15,861 nucleotides of DNA from Steroidobacteraceae bacterium (lineage in GTDB: Bacteria > Pseudomonadota > Gammaproteobacteria > Steroidobacterales > Steroidobacteraceae), in contig JABEVI010000020.1 in NCBI GenBank assembly GCA_013044085.1, forward strand, positions 1-15,861. The letters run 5' to 3'. The position numbers and the translations under genes were made by a program. This document shows positions 1 to 8,864 of the stretch, piece by piece. The notes beneath the pieces are model-generated. The model did no database searches, was not told the origin of the DNA, and saw nothing but the letters and a program-made list of their open reading frames with translations. Position 1 is the stretch's first letter. Every line of letters starts with the position of its first letter.

Positions 1-1
1 C

Positions 2-853
2 GAGCGGCGCATCGGCCTCGCGATCGACGTCGATTCGATGTTCGACGTGCAGGTCAAGCGCATCCATGAATACAAGCGCCAGACCCTGAACCTGCTGTAC
101 GTGATCGCCCGCTACCTGCGCATCTGCGAGAACCCGGAGGCCGTGATCGTGCCGCGCACGGTAATTTTCGCCGGCAAGGCGGCGCCCGGCTATGCGATGG
201 CCAAGTCGATCATCAAGCTGATCAACAACGTCGCGCGTACGATCAACGCCGACCCGCGCGCGCACGGCAAGCTGCGCGTCGCGTTCCTGCCCGACTATGA
301 CGTCTCGCTCGCACAGATGATCATTCCGGCGGCGGATTTGTCGCAACAGATCTCGACCGCCGGCCTCGAGGCTTCGGGGACCGGCAACATGAAGCTCGCG
401 CTGAACGGCGCGCTGACGATCGGCACGCTGGACGGTGCGAACATCGAGATCCGCGATCATGTCGGCGCGGACAACATCTTCATCTTCGGCTTGACCGCTG
501 AGCAGGTCGCCGAGCGGCGTGCCGCGGGCTACATGCCGCGCGCGCATCGCGACGCGAACCCGGAGCTCGCCGGCGCGCTCGAGGCGATCGCCTCGGGAAG
601 ATTCGCGGCTGATGCGCCGCACGAGGGGCGGCAAGTCGTCGAGCGGCTGCTCGCCGACGGCGAGCCGTATCTGGTGCTCGCGGATTTCGCCGCCTACGCA
701 CTTGCCCAGGAGCGCGTCGACGAACTGTACCGTCAAGCCGATGCGTGGAGCCGCAAGGCGGCGATCAACTCACTGAGCATGGGCTATTTCTCCAGCGATC
801 GCAGCGTGCGCGAATACGCCGATTGGATCTGGGGCGTGAAGCCCGTGATATGA
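2..853 (+). CDS. glgP: Glycogen phosphorylase, C-terminal part (5' end outside window)
   Basis: This enzyme removes terminal alpha-1,4 glucose units from glycogen or maltodextrin with phosphate, giving glucose-1-phosphate, in the cytoplasm. The visible 283 residues are open from the window edge, so the start is not seen; the full family is about 800-840 residues. The fragment begins in the conserved region leading into VKRIHEYKRQ. It carries the pyridoxal-phosphate site EASGTGNMKLALNG, with the PLP lysine encoded at 392-394, followed by TIGTLDGANIEI. The C-terminus is a normal family ending, so nothing suggests truncation at that side. It is the first visible gene of the + strand glycogen block, with glgB starting 16 bases after its stop. 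The family is also called maltodextrin phosphorylase (malP); substrate preference cannot be read from this part. Confidence 0.97.
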   Translation, partial: ERRIGLAIDVDSMFDVQVKRIHEYKRQTLNLLYVIARYLRICENPEAVIVPRTVIFAGKAAPGYAMAKSIIKLINNVARTINADPRAHGKLRVAFLPDYDVSLAQMIIPAADLSQQISTAGLEASGTGNMKLALNGALTIGTLDGANIEIRDHVGADNIFIFGLTAEQVAERRAAGYMPRAHRDANPELAGALEAIASGRFAADAPHEGRQVVERLLADGEPYLVLADFAAYALAQERVDELYRQADAWSRKAAINSLSMGYFSSDRSVREYADWIWGVKPVI

Positions 854-869
854 GCGCGCGGGGGTATTC

Positions 870-2777
870 TTGACGGGCACCGCGATCAGCGATTTCGACC
901 TGTATCTGTTCGGCGAGGGCAGACACGAGCGCATCTACGAGAAGCTCGGCGCCCACCCATGCGAGGTCGACGGCCGCGGCGGCACGCGTTTCGCGGTCTG
1001 GGCGCCGAACGCCGAGCGGGTCAGCGTCGTCGGTCCGTTCAACGACTGGGACGGGCGCCGCGACGTGCTCGGCGAGCGCGGCGTCTCGGGTGTCTGGGAG
1101 GGCTTCGTGCCGGGCGTCGGCGAGGGCGCCCTGTACAAGTATGAGATCCGCAGCCGCGGCGGGCAGCTGCACCTGAAGGCCGACCCGTACGGCTTCGCGA
1201 TGCAATTGCGCCCGGCGAATGCCTCGGTGGTCGCGCGCCTCGACGGCCATCAGTGGCAAGACGAGGATTGGATCAGCCGGCGCGGTCGCGAGGATCCGCG
1301 GCGGCGGCCGATCAACATCTACGAGGTGCATCTGGGCTCCTGGCGCAGACCCTGGCACGAGCGCACGCCGCCGTTCATGAGCTGGAGCGAGGTGGCCCCG
1401 CAACTGATTCCCTACGTCCGGGACCTCGGCTACACGCACATCGAATTGATGGGTGTCGCCGAGCATCCGCTCGATGCCTCCTGGGGCTACCAGGTGACCG
1501 GCTATTTCGCGCCAAGCGCGCGTTACGGCACGCCGCAAGACTTCATGGCCTTCGTCGATGGTTGCCACCAGGCCGGAATCGGCGTGATCCTCGACTGGGT
1601 GCCGGCGCATTTCCCGCGCGACGACCATGGCCTGGCGTTCTTCGACGGCACCGCATTGTACGAGCACGCGGATGCGCGCCTTGGCGAGCACGTCGAGTGG
1701 GGCACCAAGATCTTCAACTTCGGCCGTCACGAAGTGCGCAACTTCCTGGTGGCGAACGCCCTGTTCTGGTCGGATCGCTATCACGTCGACGGCCTGCGCG
1801 TCGATGCGGTCGCCTCGATGCTCTACCTGGACTACAGCCGCAGGCCCGGCGAATGGCTGCCGAACCGTCACGGCGGGCGCGAGAACCTCGAGGCGATCGA
1901 GTTCCTGCGCGAGATGAACGATGCCGTGCACCGCGCGCATCCGGGCGTGCTGACGATCGCCGAGGAATCGACCGCATTCCCGGGCGTCTCGCAGCCGCCG
2001 GAGTTCGGCGGCCTCGGCTTCAACTTCAAGTGGAACATGGGGTGGATGAACGACACCCTGAAGTACGCGGCGCTCGACCCGATCTACCGCCGGCACAGCC
2101 ACGCCTTGATCACGTTCTCCTTCATGTACGCCTGGTCGGAGAACTTCATCCTGCCGATCTCGCACGACGAGGTCGTCCACGGCAAGCGCGCGCTGCTCGA
2201 CAAAATGCCGGGAGATGAGTGGCAGAAGCGGGCGAATTTCCGGCTGCTGCTCGCCTATATGCTGGCGCACCCGGGCAAGAAGCTGATGTTCATGGGTTGT
2301 GAATTCGGCCAGTGGCACGAGTGGCGCGATCACGAGCAGCTCGACTGGCAGCTCGCCGGCGAGCCCGACCACGCAAGCCTGCGCGACTGCGTGCGGGAAC
2401 TGAACCGGCTGTACCTCGCGAATCCGCAATTTCACGGCAGCGATTGCGATCACGAGGGCTTCCGCTGGATCGATCTGCACAACGCAGACGAGAGCGTCTG
2501 GGCGTTTCAGCGGCGTTCGACCGGCGGCGACGCGGGCGCACCGATCATCTGCGTGTTCAACGCGACACCGGTGCCGCGCGACCAGTACCGGCTCGGCGTG
2601 GCCGACGGCGGCGAATATCGCAAGCTCCTCGACACCGACGAGACGCGCTTCGGCGGTTCGGGCTACAACCGGCAGACGACGATCGGAAGTTGCGCGGACG
2701 GCTGGCAGGGATTCGCGCACTCGATCCGCGTCGACCTGCCGCCGCTCGGGGCGGCGTTCTTCCTCGGCCCCTCGTAG
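870..2777 (+). CDS. glgB: 1,4-alpha-glucan (glycogen) branching enzyme, N1-less form
   Basis: GlgB cuts an alpha-1,4 glucan chain and re-attaches it by an alpha-1,6 bond, creating glycogen branches. The 635 residues hold a CBM48-type N-terminal domain (about 15-115, with TRFAVWAPNAERVSVVG and YKYEIRSRGG), the GH13 barrel (about 145-500) and a C-terminal beta domain. Active-site motifs are DWVPAHF (242-248), GLRVDAVAS with nucleophile D312, IAEEST with acid/base E365, and ISHDEVVHGK with D433. The start is a TTG at 870; the frame upstream is closed by a stop at 846-848 with no better start. From comparison with E. coli GlgB (about 728 residues), the protein begins near E. coli residue 108, so the extra N1 module is absent. 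The GGGGGT before the start is a weak ribosome site. The stop codon abuts the glgX start. Confidence 0.96.
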   Translation: MTGTAISDFDLYLFGEGRHERIYEKLGAHPCEVDGRGGTRFAVWAPNAERVSVVGPFNDWDGRRDVLGERGVSGVWEGFVPGVGEGALYKYEIRSRGGQLHLKADPYGFAMQLRPANASVVARLDGHQWQDEDWISRRGREDPRRRPINIYEVHLGSWRRPWHERTPPFMSWSEVAPQLIPYVRDLGYTHIELMGVAEHPLDASWGYQVTGYFAPSARYGTPQDFMAFVDGCHQAGIGVILDWVPAHFPRDDHGLAFFDGTALYEHADARLGEHVEWGTKIFNFGRHEVRNFLVANALFWSDRYHVDGLRVDAVASMLYLDYSRRPGEWLPNRHGGRENLEAIEFLREMNDAVHRAHPGVLTIAEESTAFPGVSQPPEFGGLGFNFKWNMGWMNDTLKYAALDPIYRRHSHALITFSFMYAWSENFILPISHDEVVHGKRALLDKMPGDEWQKRANFRLLLAYMLAHPGKKLMFMGCEFGQWHEWRDHEQLDWQLAGEPDHASLRDCVRELNRLYLANPQFHGSDCDHEGFRWIDLHNADESVWAFQRRSTGGDAGAPIICVFNATPVPRDQYRLGVADGGEYRKLLDTDETRFGGSGYNRQTTIGSCADGWQGFAHSIRVDLPPLGAAFFLGPS

Positions 2778-4766
2778 GTGAGGCGGCTTCAGGGCGGCCA
2801 GCCGCGACCTCTCGGCGCGGCGTGGACCAAACAGGGCGTCAACTTCGCGCTGTATGCGCCCGACGCGAGTCGTGTGCAACTGTGCCTGTACGACCCGCGC
2901 AGCGGTGAGGAGCAGGATTGCTACGAGCTGCCCGAGCGCACGGGCGACGTCTGGCACGGCCTAGTGTCGCTGCGCCGCGCCGGCTACGGCAGCGACTACG
3001 CGTTCCGGGTGGACGGTCCGGCCGACCCCGGACGCGGCCTGCGCTTCGATGTGGGCGTGCCGCTCATCGATCCTTATGCGCGCGAGATCGTGATGGGGCC
3101 GCCACTGCGGGCCCGCATCCCCGAGCCGCGCTTCGACTGGCGGGGTGACCGGGCGCCGGCGGTGCCGTGGCGCGACACGGTGATCTACGAATTGCACGTC
3201 AAGGGCTACACGGCGCTGCATCCGCAGGTGCCGCAGGACTTGCGCGGAAAATACCTCGGCCTCGCGCAGCCTTCGGTGATCGCGCACCTGCGCTCGCTCG
3301 GCGTGACGACGGTCGAGCTGCTGCCCTGTCAGGCCTTCCTCAGCGAGGACTTCCTCCTGCAGCGTGGGCTCGTGAATTACTGGGGTTACAATTCGCTCGC
3401 CTGGTTCGCGCCGGCGACGCAGTACGCCCTTGCCAACCCGGTGGCCGAATTCAAGACGATGGTCAAGGCGCTGCACGCGGCCGGCATCGAGGTCATCATG
3501 GACGTGGTCTTCAACCATACCGCGGAGGGCAACGAGGGCGGGCGCACGCTGTCGCTGCGCGGCATCGATAATCCGGTCTATTACCGCCTGTTGGACGGCG
3601 ACAAGCGCTACTACGAGAACCTCACCGGCTGCGGCAACACGGTCAACTGCGAACATCCGGCCGTGCGCACGCTGATCATCGACTGCCTGAAATACTGGGT
3701 CGAGGAAATGCACGTCGACGGCTTTCGCTTCGATCTGGCCACCGTGCTCGCCCGCGATGCCGGCGGCTTCGACCCGAACTCGCCGTTCTTCGCCGCGCTG
3801 CGCGCCGAGCCTGCGCTCGCCTATGCGAAACTGATCGCGGAGCCGTGGGATGTCGGCATGGGCGGTTATCAGCTCGGCCGCTTTCCGAACGGCTGGAGCG
3901 AGTGGAACGACCGCTACCGCGATACGCTGCGATCGTTCTGGCGGGGTGATGCCGGCAAGATCGGCGAGCTCGCCGAGCGCCTCGCCGGCTCGAGCGATCT
4001 GTTCCGCCGCGACGGACGCAAGCCGACCGCGAGCTTGAATTTCCTGACCGCGCACGACGGCTTCACGCTTTACGATCTGGTCAGCTACGCGCACCGGCAC
4101 AACGAGGCGAACCTCGAGGGCAACGCCGACGGGCATCAACACAACCTCAGCTCGAACCAAGGCGTGGAGGGCCCGAGCGACGACCCTGCCGTCGAGGCGC
4201 GGCGCCGGCGGCAGATGCGCAATCTGCTGGCAAGCCTGCTGCTTTCGCAGGGGGTGCCGATGCTGCAGGCGGGCGATGAATTCGCGCGTACGCAGGGCGG
4301 CAACAACAACGCCTATTGCCAGGACAATGAGATCTCGTGGGTCGACTGGGGCCGGGCCGCACAGTATGCGGATCTGCTCGACTTCGTGCGCGCGCTGCTC
4401 GCGCTGCGGCGCCGGTATGCCGAATTGCGCCGCGACACCTTCTTCAAGGGCGCGCCGCAGCGCGCCGGGGCAAAGGACATCAGCTGGTTGCATCCGCGCG
4501 GCGAGGAGATGAGCGCGGCGGATTGGAACGAGGCCGGCCTGCGGGCGCTCGGCGCCAGTGTGCGGCGCGGCGCGGACCCGTCCGGCCGGCTGCTGCTCAT
4601 CCTGAATGCCGGTTCGGCCGCGCTGCCGTTCGTGTTGCCGGCCGCCACCGGGGGGATCTGGACACGTCTGATCGACACCGCGGCCGAACCCTTCGATGCG
4701 CCGTGGACCTCGACCGGTGGCGTCTACGCCTGCGAGGCGTCGAGCGTCGTGCTGCTGGAGTGTTGA
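2778..4766 (+). CDS. glgX: Glycogen debranching enzyme (isoamylase type)
   Basis: GlgX hydrolyses alpha-1,6 branch points, typically of phosphorylase-limit glycogen with short stubs, releasing malto-oligosaccharides that MalQ and GlgP can process. The 662 residues match the usual length of about 660. An N-terminal CBM48 domain (about 10-110, PLGAAWTKQGVNFALYAPDA) precedes a GH13 barrel with NYWGYNSLAWFAP, MDVVFNHTAEGNE, DGFRFDLA (nucleophile D319), LIAEPWD (acid/base E355), TAHDGFTLYDLVSY (D427) and the diagnostic GGNNNAYCQDN. The start is GTG at 2778, directly after the glgB stop TAG. The N-terminus aligns with E. coli GlgX from this point, and no separate Shine-Dalgarno is clear, so translation is probably coupled to glgB. 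The conserved loop after NEAN differs somewhat from E. coli (NLEGNADG), which may reflect lineage only. Confidence 0.96.
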   Translation: MRRLQGGQPRPLGAAWTKQGVNFALYAPDASRVQLCLYDPRSGEEQDCYELPERTGDVWHGLVSLRRAGYGSDYAFRVDGPADPGRGLRFDVGVPLIDPYAREIVMGPPLRARIPEPRFDWRGDRAPAVPWRDTVIYELHVKGYTALHPQVPQDLRGKYLGLAQPSVIAHLRSLGVTTVELLPCQAFLSEDFLLQRGLVNYWGYNSLAWFAPATQYALANPVAEFKTMVKALHAAGIEVIMDVVFNHTAEGNEGGRTLSLRGIDNPVYYRLLDGDKRYYENLTGCGNTVNCEHPAVRTLIIDCLKYWVEEMHVDGFRFDLATVLARDAGGFDPNSPFFAALRAEPALAYAKLIAEPWDVGMGGYQLGRFPNGWSEWNDRYRDTLRSFWRGDAGKIGELAERLAGSSDLFRRDGRKPTASLNFLTAHDGFTLYDLVSYAHRHNEANLEGNADGHQHNLSSNQGVEGPSDDPAVEARRRRQMRNLLASLLLSQGVPMLQAGDEFARTQGGNNNAYCQDNEISWVDWGRAAQYADLLDFVRALLALRRRYAELRRDTFFKGAPQRAGAKDISWLHPRGEEMSAADWNEAGLRALGASVRRGADPSGRLLLILNAGSAALPFVLPAATGGIWTRLIDTAAEPFDAPWTSTGGVYACEASSVVLLEC

Positions 4767-4770
4767 GCCG

Positions 4771-6933
4771 ATGCGCGAGGACTTGATCGCGCAGTTGGCG
4801 ACGTGGCGCGGCCTCGGCGAGGCCTATTACGATTATCGCGGCGAGCTGCGTCGCTTCGACACCGCGACGAAGGCGGCGATCCTGCGTGCCATGGGCGTGC
4901 GTGTCGATGAGGATGCCGCGCTGCTGGCCGAGCTCGGTGCGCTGCAGACGGCGGATTTGCGTGCACTCGCGCCGCCGGTAGCCGCCTCGAATGGCGCGCA
5001 CATCGGCTTTTCGATCAACGTGAGCGCCGCCGAGCTCGGCGCCGAACTGCTCTGGAGCGTGCGTTGCGAGGACGGCGCCGCGCTCGCCGGCGGCGTCTCG
5101 ACGGCCGATTGCCCGGAGCTGTGGCGCGGCGAGCTCGAGGGCTCCTGGATCACGCGCCGGCGCTTCGAGTTGCCGCCGGCGCTGCCGCCGGGCTACCACG
5201 AGCTCGTGCTGCGCATCGCCGGCGGCGCGCCCCGCTCCTGCCTGTTGATCATCTCGCCGCCGGGATGCTACGAGCCCGCCGCGCTCGGCGCCGGCTTGCG
5301 CCTGTGGGGCGTCGCGGTGCAGCTGTACACCGTGCGTTCGCGCGATAACTGGGGCATCGGCGATTTTGCCGACCTCGAGGCGATGGTGCGCGGTTTCGCC
5401 GCGCACGGCGCGGGCTTCATCGGCTTGAATCCCTTGCACGCGCTGGCGAGCGCCGACCCGGATCAGGCGAGTCCGTATGGCGCCTCCGACCGGCGATTCC
5501 TCAATGTGCTGTACCTCGCGGTGCCGGCGGTCGCGGAGTTCGCCACCTGTGCCGAGGCGCGCGCGCGGGTCGCCGAGCCAAGCTTCCAGGGGCGCCTCGC
5601 GGCGCTGCGCGCGGCGGCGCTGGTCGATTACCGGGGCGTTGCCGCGGTCAAATTCGAGATCCTCAGGCTCCTGCATGCCGAGTTTCGCGCGCGTCACATC
5701 GCTGTCTCGAGCGCCCGGGCGCTCGAGTTCGCCGCCTTCGTCGCCGCCGGGGGCATCGGCCTCGAGCGTTACGCGCGTTTCGAGGCCCTCGATGGGCACC
5801 TGCACGCCACGCAGGGCGTTCCCTCGGGCTGGATGAACTGGCCGGCGCCATTTCGCGACCCGGCGGGGGCGGCGGTCGAGCGCTTCGCCGCCGAGCACCG
5901 CGAGGAGGTCGAGTTCTTTGTCTATCTGCAGTGGCTCGCGCAAACCCAGTTGTCCGCCGCGCAGACGCTCGCGCACGGTCTCGGCATGCCGGTCGGCTTG
6001 TATGGCGACTACGCCGTCGGTGCGAGCGCCGCAGGCGCCGAGGTTTGGTCGAATCCGGGCAATTTCCGGCTCGGTGCCGAGATCGGCGCGCCGCCCGATC
6101 CGATCGCCCTGAAGGGCCAGGGATGGGGCATACCGCCGCAGGATCCGGCGGCGATGCGCGCGGAGCGTTTCGCCGCCTTCCGCGGCGTGATCCGCGAGAA
6201 TATGCGCCGCTACGGCGCCTTGCGCCTGGATCACGTCATGTCGCTGTTCCGGCTGTGGTGGGTGCCCGGCGGCGGTTCACCGGCCGATGGCTGCTATGTG
6301 CACTACCCGTTGCACGAATTGATGATGATCCTCGCGCTCGAGAGCGCGCGTGAGCGCTGCCTGGTCGTCGGCGAAGACCTTGGCGTGGTCTCCGACGAAG
6401 TGCGCGAGGCGATGACTCAATACGGCCTTTACCGATACAAGGTGATGATCTTCGAGAAGGACGGCGACCGCTTCCGGCGCCCCGAGGAGTATCCGCAGCG
6501 CGCGCTCGCGACCGTGAGCACGCACGACATGCCGACGATCCACAGTTATTGGGATGGCCTGGACATCGAGCTGCGCGAGCGCTTGAACCTGTACCCGGAC
6601 GCGGCGATGCTTGCGCAGGTGCGCGCCGAGCGCGCCGCGGATCGCGCCGCGCTCGGCGATGCGCTGGCCGCGGTCGGTGAACCGGGGTCGGGCGGGCCGT
6701 TCACCCCGGCGCTCGCGCTTGGGATGCACCGCTATCTGGCCGGTTCCAGCGCCGCGCTCGTCGCGGTGCAGATCGAGGATCTGCTCGGCATGGTCGACCC
6801 GGTCAACGTGCCGGGCACCCACACCGAGTATCCGAACTGGCGGCGCAAGCTCGACACGTCCCTCGAGCAGATCTTCGCGCGCGCCGATCTGACCGAGGCG
6901 CTCGGCGCGATCGATCGGGCGCGCCGTCGATAA
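4771..6933 (+). CDS. malQ: 4-alpha-glucanotransferase (amylomaltase), long form
   Basis: MalQ moves alpha-1,4 glucan segments between maltodextrins and releases glucose, feeding longer chains to phosphorylase. The frame is open further upstream, but the ATG at 4771, four bases after the glgX stop, fits the family start and has GGAG at 4757-4760. This gives 720 residues, like the E. coli form (694) and unlike the short type of about 500 residues. Residues 1-170 form the extra N-terminal region of the long type. The GH77 core includes LYTVRSRDNWGIGDFADL (185-202), SPYGASDRRFLN, WSNPGNFRLG, LRLDHVMSLFRLWWVPGG with nucleophile D487, VVGEDLG with acid/base E535, STHDMPT with D586, and the ending VPGTHTEYPNWRRKL. 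It is the last gene of the + strand block and converges on the MFS gene. Confidence 0.96.
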   Translation: MREDLIAQLATWRGLGEAYYDYRGELRRFDTATKAAILRAMGVRVDEDAALLAELGALQTADLRALAPPVAASNGAHIGFSINVSAAELGAELLWSVRCEDGAALAGGVSTADCPELWRGELEGSWITRRRFELPPALPPGYHELVLRIAGGAPRSCLLIISPPGCYEPAALGAGLRLWGVAVQLYTVRSRDNWGIGDFADLEAMVRGFAAHGAGFIGLNPLHALASADPDQASPYGASDRRFLNVLYLAVPAVAEFATCAEARARVAEPSFQGRLAALRAAALVDYRGVAAVKFEILRLLHAEFRARHIAVSSARALEFAAFVAAGGIGLERYARFEALDGHLHATQGVPSGWMNWPAPFRDPAGAAVERFAAEHREEVEFFVYLQWLAQTQLSAAQTLAHGLGMPVGLYGDYAVGASAAGAEVWSNPGNFRLGAEIGAPPDPIALKGQGWGIPPQDPAAMRAERFAAFRGVIRENMRRYGALRLDHVMSLFRLWWVPGGGSPADGCYVHYPLHELMMILALESARERCLVVGEDLGVVSDEVREAMTQYGLYRYKVMIFEKDGDRFRRPEEYPQRALATVSTHDMPTIHSYWDGLDIELRERLNLYPDAAMLAQVRAERAADRAALGDALAAVGEPGSGGPFTPALALGMHRYLAGSSAALVAVQIEDLLGMVDPVNVPGTHTEYPNWRRKLDTSLEQIFARADLTEALGAIDRARRR

Positions 6934-6955
6934 CGGCGCCGTTAGCCGGGCGCCG
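6931..6955. terminator. Hairpin/palindrome at the malQ / MFS convergent junction
   Basis: TAACGGCGCCGTTA (6931-6944) is a perfect 14-base palindrome whose ends are the stop codons of both converging genes. Separately, CGGCGCC (6934-6940) can pair with GGCGCCG (6949-6955) across an 8-base loop. No T-run follows on either strand, so this is only a weak candidate for a bidirectional terminator or pause site. Two-sided stop overlap alone could produce part of the symmetry by chance. Confidence 0.25.
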
Positions 6956-8189
6956 CGGACGCGTCCTGGACCCGCGCGGCGAGGACCCAGATCGCCCCTG
7001 AGACGACGACGGCGACCGGCACGATCTTCACCGCCTCGGCGAGCGAGGAGGCGTCGGAAATCACGCCGATCAGGTAAGGCGAGATCGCATCGCCGAGCAT
7101 GTGGATCGAGAACACCGACAGCGCGACCGCGGTCGCCCGCTCGAGCGGCGAGACCAGATTGACGATCGCCGCGTTCACCGGGCCGGTCGACAGAAACAGG
7201 CAGAACTGCGCGATGACCATGCTCACCAGGTACAGGCGCGGCGAGGCCGTGGTGAGTGCGAGCCACACGAACGGCGCGGCCGCGAGCGTCGAGAGCGCGC
7301 ACAGCCACAGAAACGCGCTGCGCTGGCGCCGCGCCCACAGATCGCCGAGCCAGCCGCCGACGAAGGTGCCGAGAAAACCGGTGATCACGACGATCTCGCC
7401 GAAGTTCACCGTGGCCTGCGCGCTCGGCATGCCGCGCACGCGCTCGAGAAAGGCCGGCATCCAGGCGGCCAGCCCGCCGATCGCAAACGTGTAGGCGGCA
7501 TAGCCGAGCACCGTGAGCACGTAGGTGCCGTTGCCGAGCAGCCGCCGGTACGTGCCGCGCGCATCGGCGGGCAGCGGTCGCGGCGCCGCGCAATCCTGGA
7601 TGCCGCGCGGCGGGTCGCGAAGCCCAAGACACAGCGCCGCGAGCGCGATGCCCGGTACGCCGGCGACGAAGAACGCCGGACGCCAGCCGTAACGCGCATC
7701 GACGAGGCCGCCGATGACGTAACCGAGTGCCGAACCGATCGGGATCGCACTGAAGAAGATCGCCATCACGCGGCCGCGACGCGCGGCCGGGTAATAGTCG
7801 GACAACAGGCTCGGTGCGATGGTGCCGTAGGCGGCTTCGCCGATGCCGACCGAGGCGCGTGCGGCGAACAAGGCGAGGAAGGAGCCGGCGAGGCCCGACA
7901 GCCCGGTCGCGAGGCTCCAGATCGCCACCCCGGCGGCGATCAGCTTCGGCCGCGAGCGCCGGTCGCCGAGTGTGCCGAACACCGGTGCCGAGAGCGTGTA
8001 GACGATCAGAAAACCGCTCATCAAGGAGCCGAGATCGGCGTCCGTCAGACCCAGGCGCGAGGCCTTGAGGCTCTGGAAGAGCGCCGCGACCACATAGCGG
8101 TCGAGGTAATTGAACAGGTTGATCACCGAGAGCACGCCGAGCCCCAGCCCCGCGCCCATCGTCCAGGGTTTGACTGCTTTCGCGCGCAT
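6942..8189 (-). CDS. MFS transporter, Spinster-like
   Basis: A predicted 12-helix inner-membrane transporter of 415 residues; cargo unknown. The Spinster-like subgroup is indicated by the first helix with NLFNYLDRYVVAAL (D30, R31), by GLTDADLGSLMSGF, by motif A GTLGDRRSRPK (73-82) and by RASVGIGEAAYGTIAPSLLSDYYP beginning at 111. The following stretch RGRVMAIFFSAIPIGSALG is also typical. Bacterial members are often near catabolic genes for hydrophobic or aromatic compounds, but no such gene is seen here. The ATG at 8189 is supported by GAGG six bases upstream (8196-8199 on the - strand). It begins 11 bases after the stop of the flavin reductase gene, so the two are probably cotranscribed. It converges on malQ with only 8 bases between the stop codons. 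Confidence 0.9.
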   Translation of the reverse strand: MRAKAVKPWTMGAGLGLGVLSVINLFNYLDRYVVAALFQSLKASRLGLTDADLGSLMSGFLIVYTLSAPVFGTLGDRRSRPKLIAAGVAIWSLATGLSGLAGSFLALFAARASVGIGEAAYGTIAPSLLSDYYPAARRGRVMAIFFSAIPIGSALGYVIGGLVDARYGWRPAFFVAGVPGIALAALCLGLRDPPRGIQDCAAPRPLPADARGTYRRLLGNGTYVLTVLGYAAYTFAIGGLAAWMPAFLERVRGMPSAQATVNFGEIVVITGFLGTFVGGWLGDLWARRQRSAFLWLCALSTLAAAPFVWLALTTASPRLYLVSMVIAQFCLFLSTGPVNAAIVNLVSPLERATAVALSVFSIHMLGDAISPYLIGVISDASSLAEAVKIVPVAVVVSGAIWVLAARVQDASAAPG

Positions 8190-8200
8190 CGACCGCCTCG

Positions 8201-8824
8201 CTAGCCGGCGACCTCGGCGTCGCGCCGGCTACGCTCCCAGGCGGTCTTCTGTTCGGCGAAGCGCACGAGCTGGGTTGCGAGCGTCGCCAGCTGACGGCCG
8301 ACGGCCGGGTCCGAGGGCCGATCCTCGTCCGTGAAGCGGCACTCGTGGGTGTTGATCGCGACGCCAAGCGGCGTCGGCCAGCCGCGCAGCGCATGCACGA
8401 TCGCGCGCAGCGCGGCGAGCGTCGCGCCGGTCGCCTGCCAGCCGCTCGCGCAGGCGATCAAGCCGACCGCCCGGTCCTCGAAGTACGGTGGCTGGTCTTC
8501 GCGCATGTCCTCGGCGTAGTCCAGGGCGTTCTTGACCAGGCCCGACAAGGAGCCGTGATAGCCGGGGGAGGCGACGACGATGCCGTTCGCACGCCGCAGC
8601 GCCGCGACCAGTGCGCGCACCGCCTCGTCGCGTTCGCCGGATTCGGGCACGTAGATCGGCAGCACGAGCTGCGGTCCGGTCAGCAACTCCGTGCGGGCGC
8701 CTAGATCGCGCGCGCGCTCGAGCACGTAGCGCAGCGCGCGCTCGGAGGTGGAGCCTTCGCGGGTGGTGCCGCCGATCCCGAGGATCAGCGGTGAGGGGGA
8801 TGCAGACATCGGGATTCGGGTCAT
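8201..8824 (-). CDS. NAD(P)H-dependent FMN reductase-like flavoprotein
   Basis: A 207-residue flavodoxin-fold protein of the NADPH-dependent FMN reductase (SsuE/chromate-quinone reductase-like) family. It binds FMN and probably reduces flavin or a small acceptor using NAD(P)H; the physiological substrate is not evident. LILGIGGTTREGSTSERAL (13-31) is the first strand and phosphate loop, and SPGYHGSLSGLVKNALDY (86-103) is the flavin-binding second motif. Two starts are possible: ATG at 8824, or ATG at 8809, which gives a more usual N-terminus (MSASPSPLILGIGG). Neither has a clear Shine-Dalgarno sequence. The stop is 11 bases before the MFS gene, so it heads a two-gene unit on the - strand. It is divergent from gnd across a short shared upstream region. 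Confidence 0.88.
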   Translation of the reverse strand: MTRIPMSASPSPLILGIGGTTREGSTSERALRYVLERARDLGARTELLTGPQLVLPIYVPESGERDEAVRALVAALRRANGIVVASPGYHGSLSGLVKNALDYAEDMREDQPPYFEDRAVGLIACASGWQATGATLAALRAIVHALRGWPTPLGVAINTHECRFTDEDRPSDPAVGRQLATLATQLVRFAEQKTAWERSRRDAEVAG

Positions 8825-8864
8825 GGGCGGCGCATGCTAACAAATCCGGCACCCGTTGGCGCCT

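Noticed and set aside
765..2957. 730-codon open frame on the - strand opposite glgB
   Set aside because: Arg/Ala/Val-rich with no recognisable domain; a shadow of glgB codons in GC-rich DNA. glgB has all family motifs on the other strand.
2961..4493. 510-codon - strand open frame opposite glgX
   Set aside because: Shadow of glgX, with the same low-complexity composition and no motif.
4597..6234. 545-codon - strand open frame opposite the end of glgX and malQ
   Set aside because: Crosses a real gene boundary and has biased composition; shadow.
6277..8394. 705-codon - strand open frame crossing malQ, the MFS gene and part of the reductase gene
   Set aside because: Spans three better-supported genes in other frames and is Arg-rich without motifs.
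8856..8861. TTGGCG as the -35 of the gnd promoter
   Set aside because: Only 11 bases separate it from TATACT, too short for sigma70.
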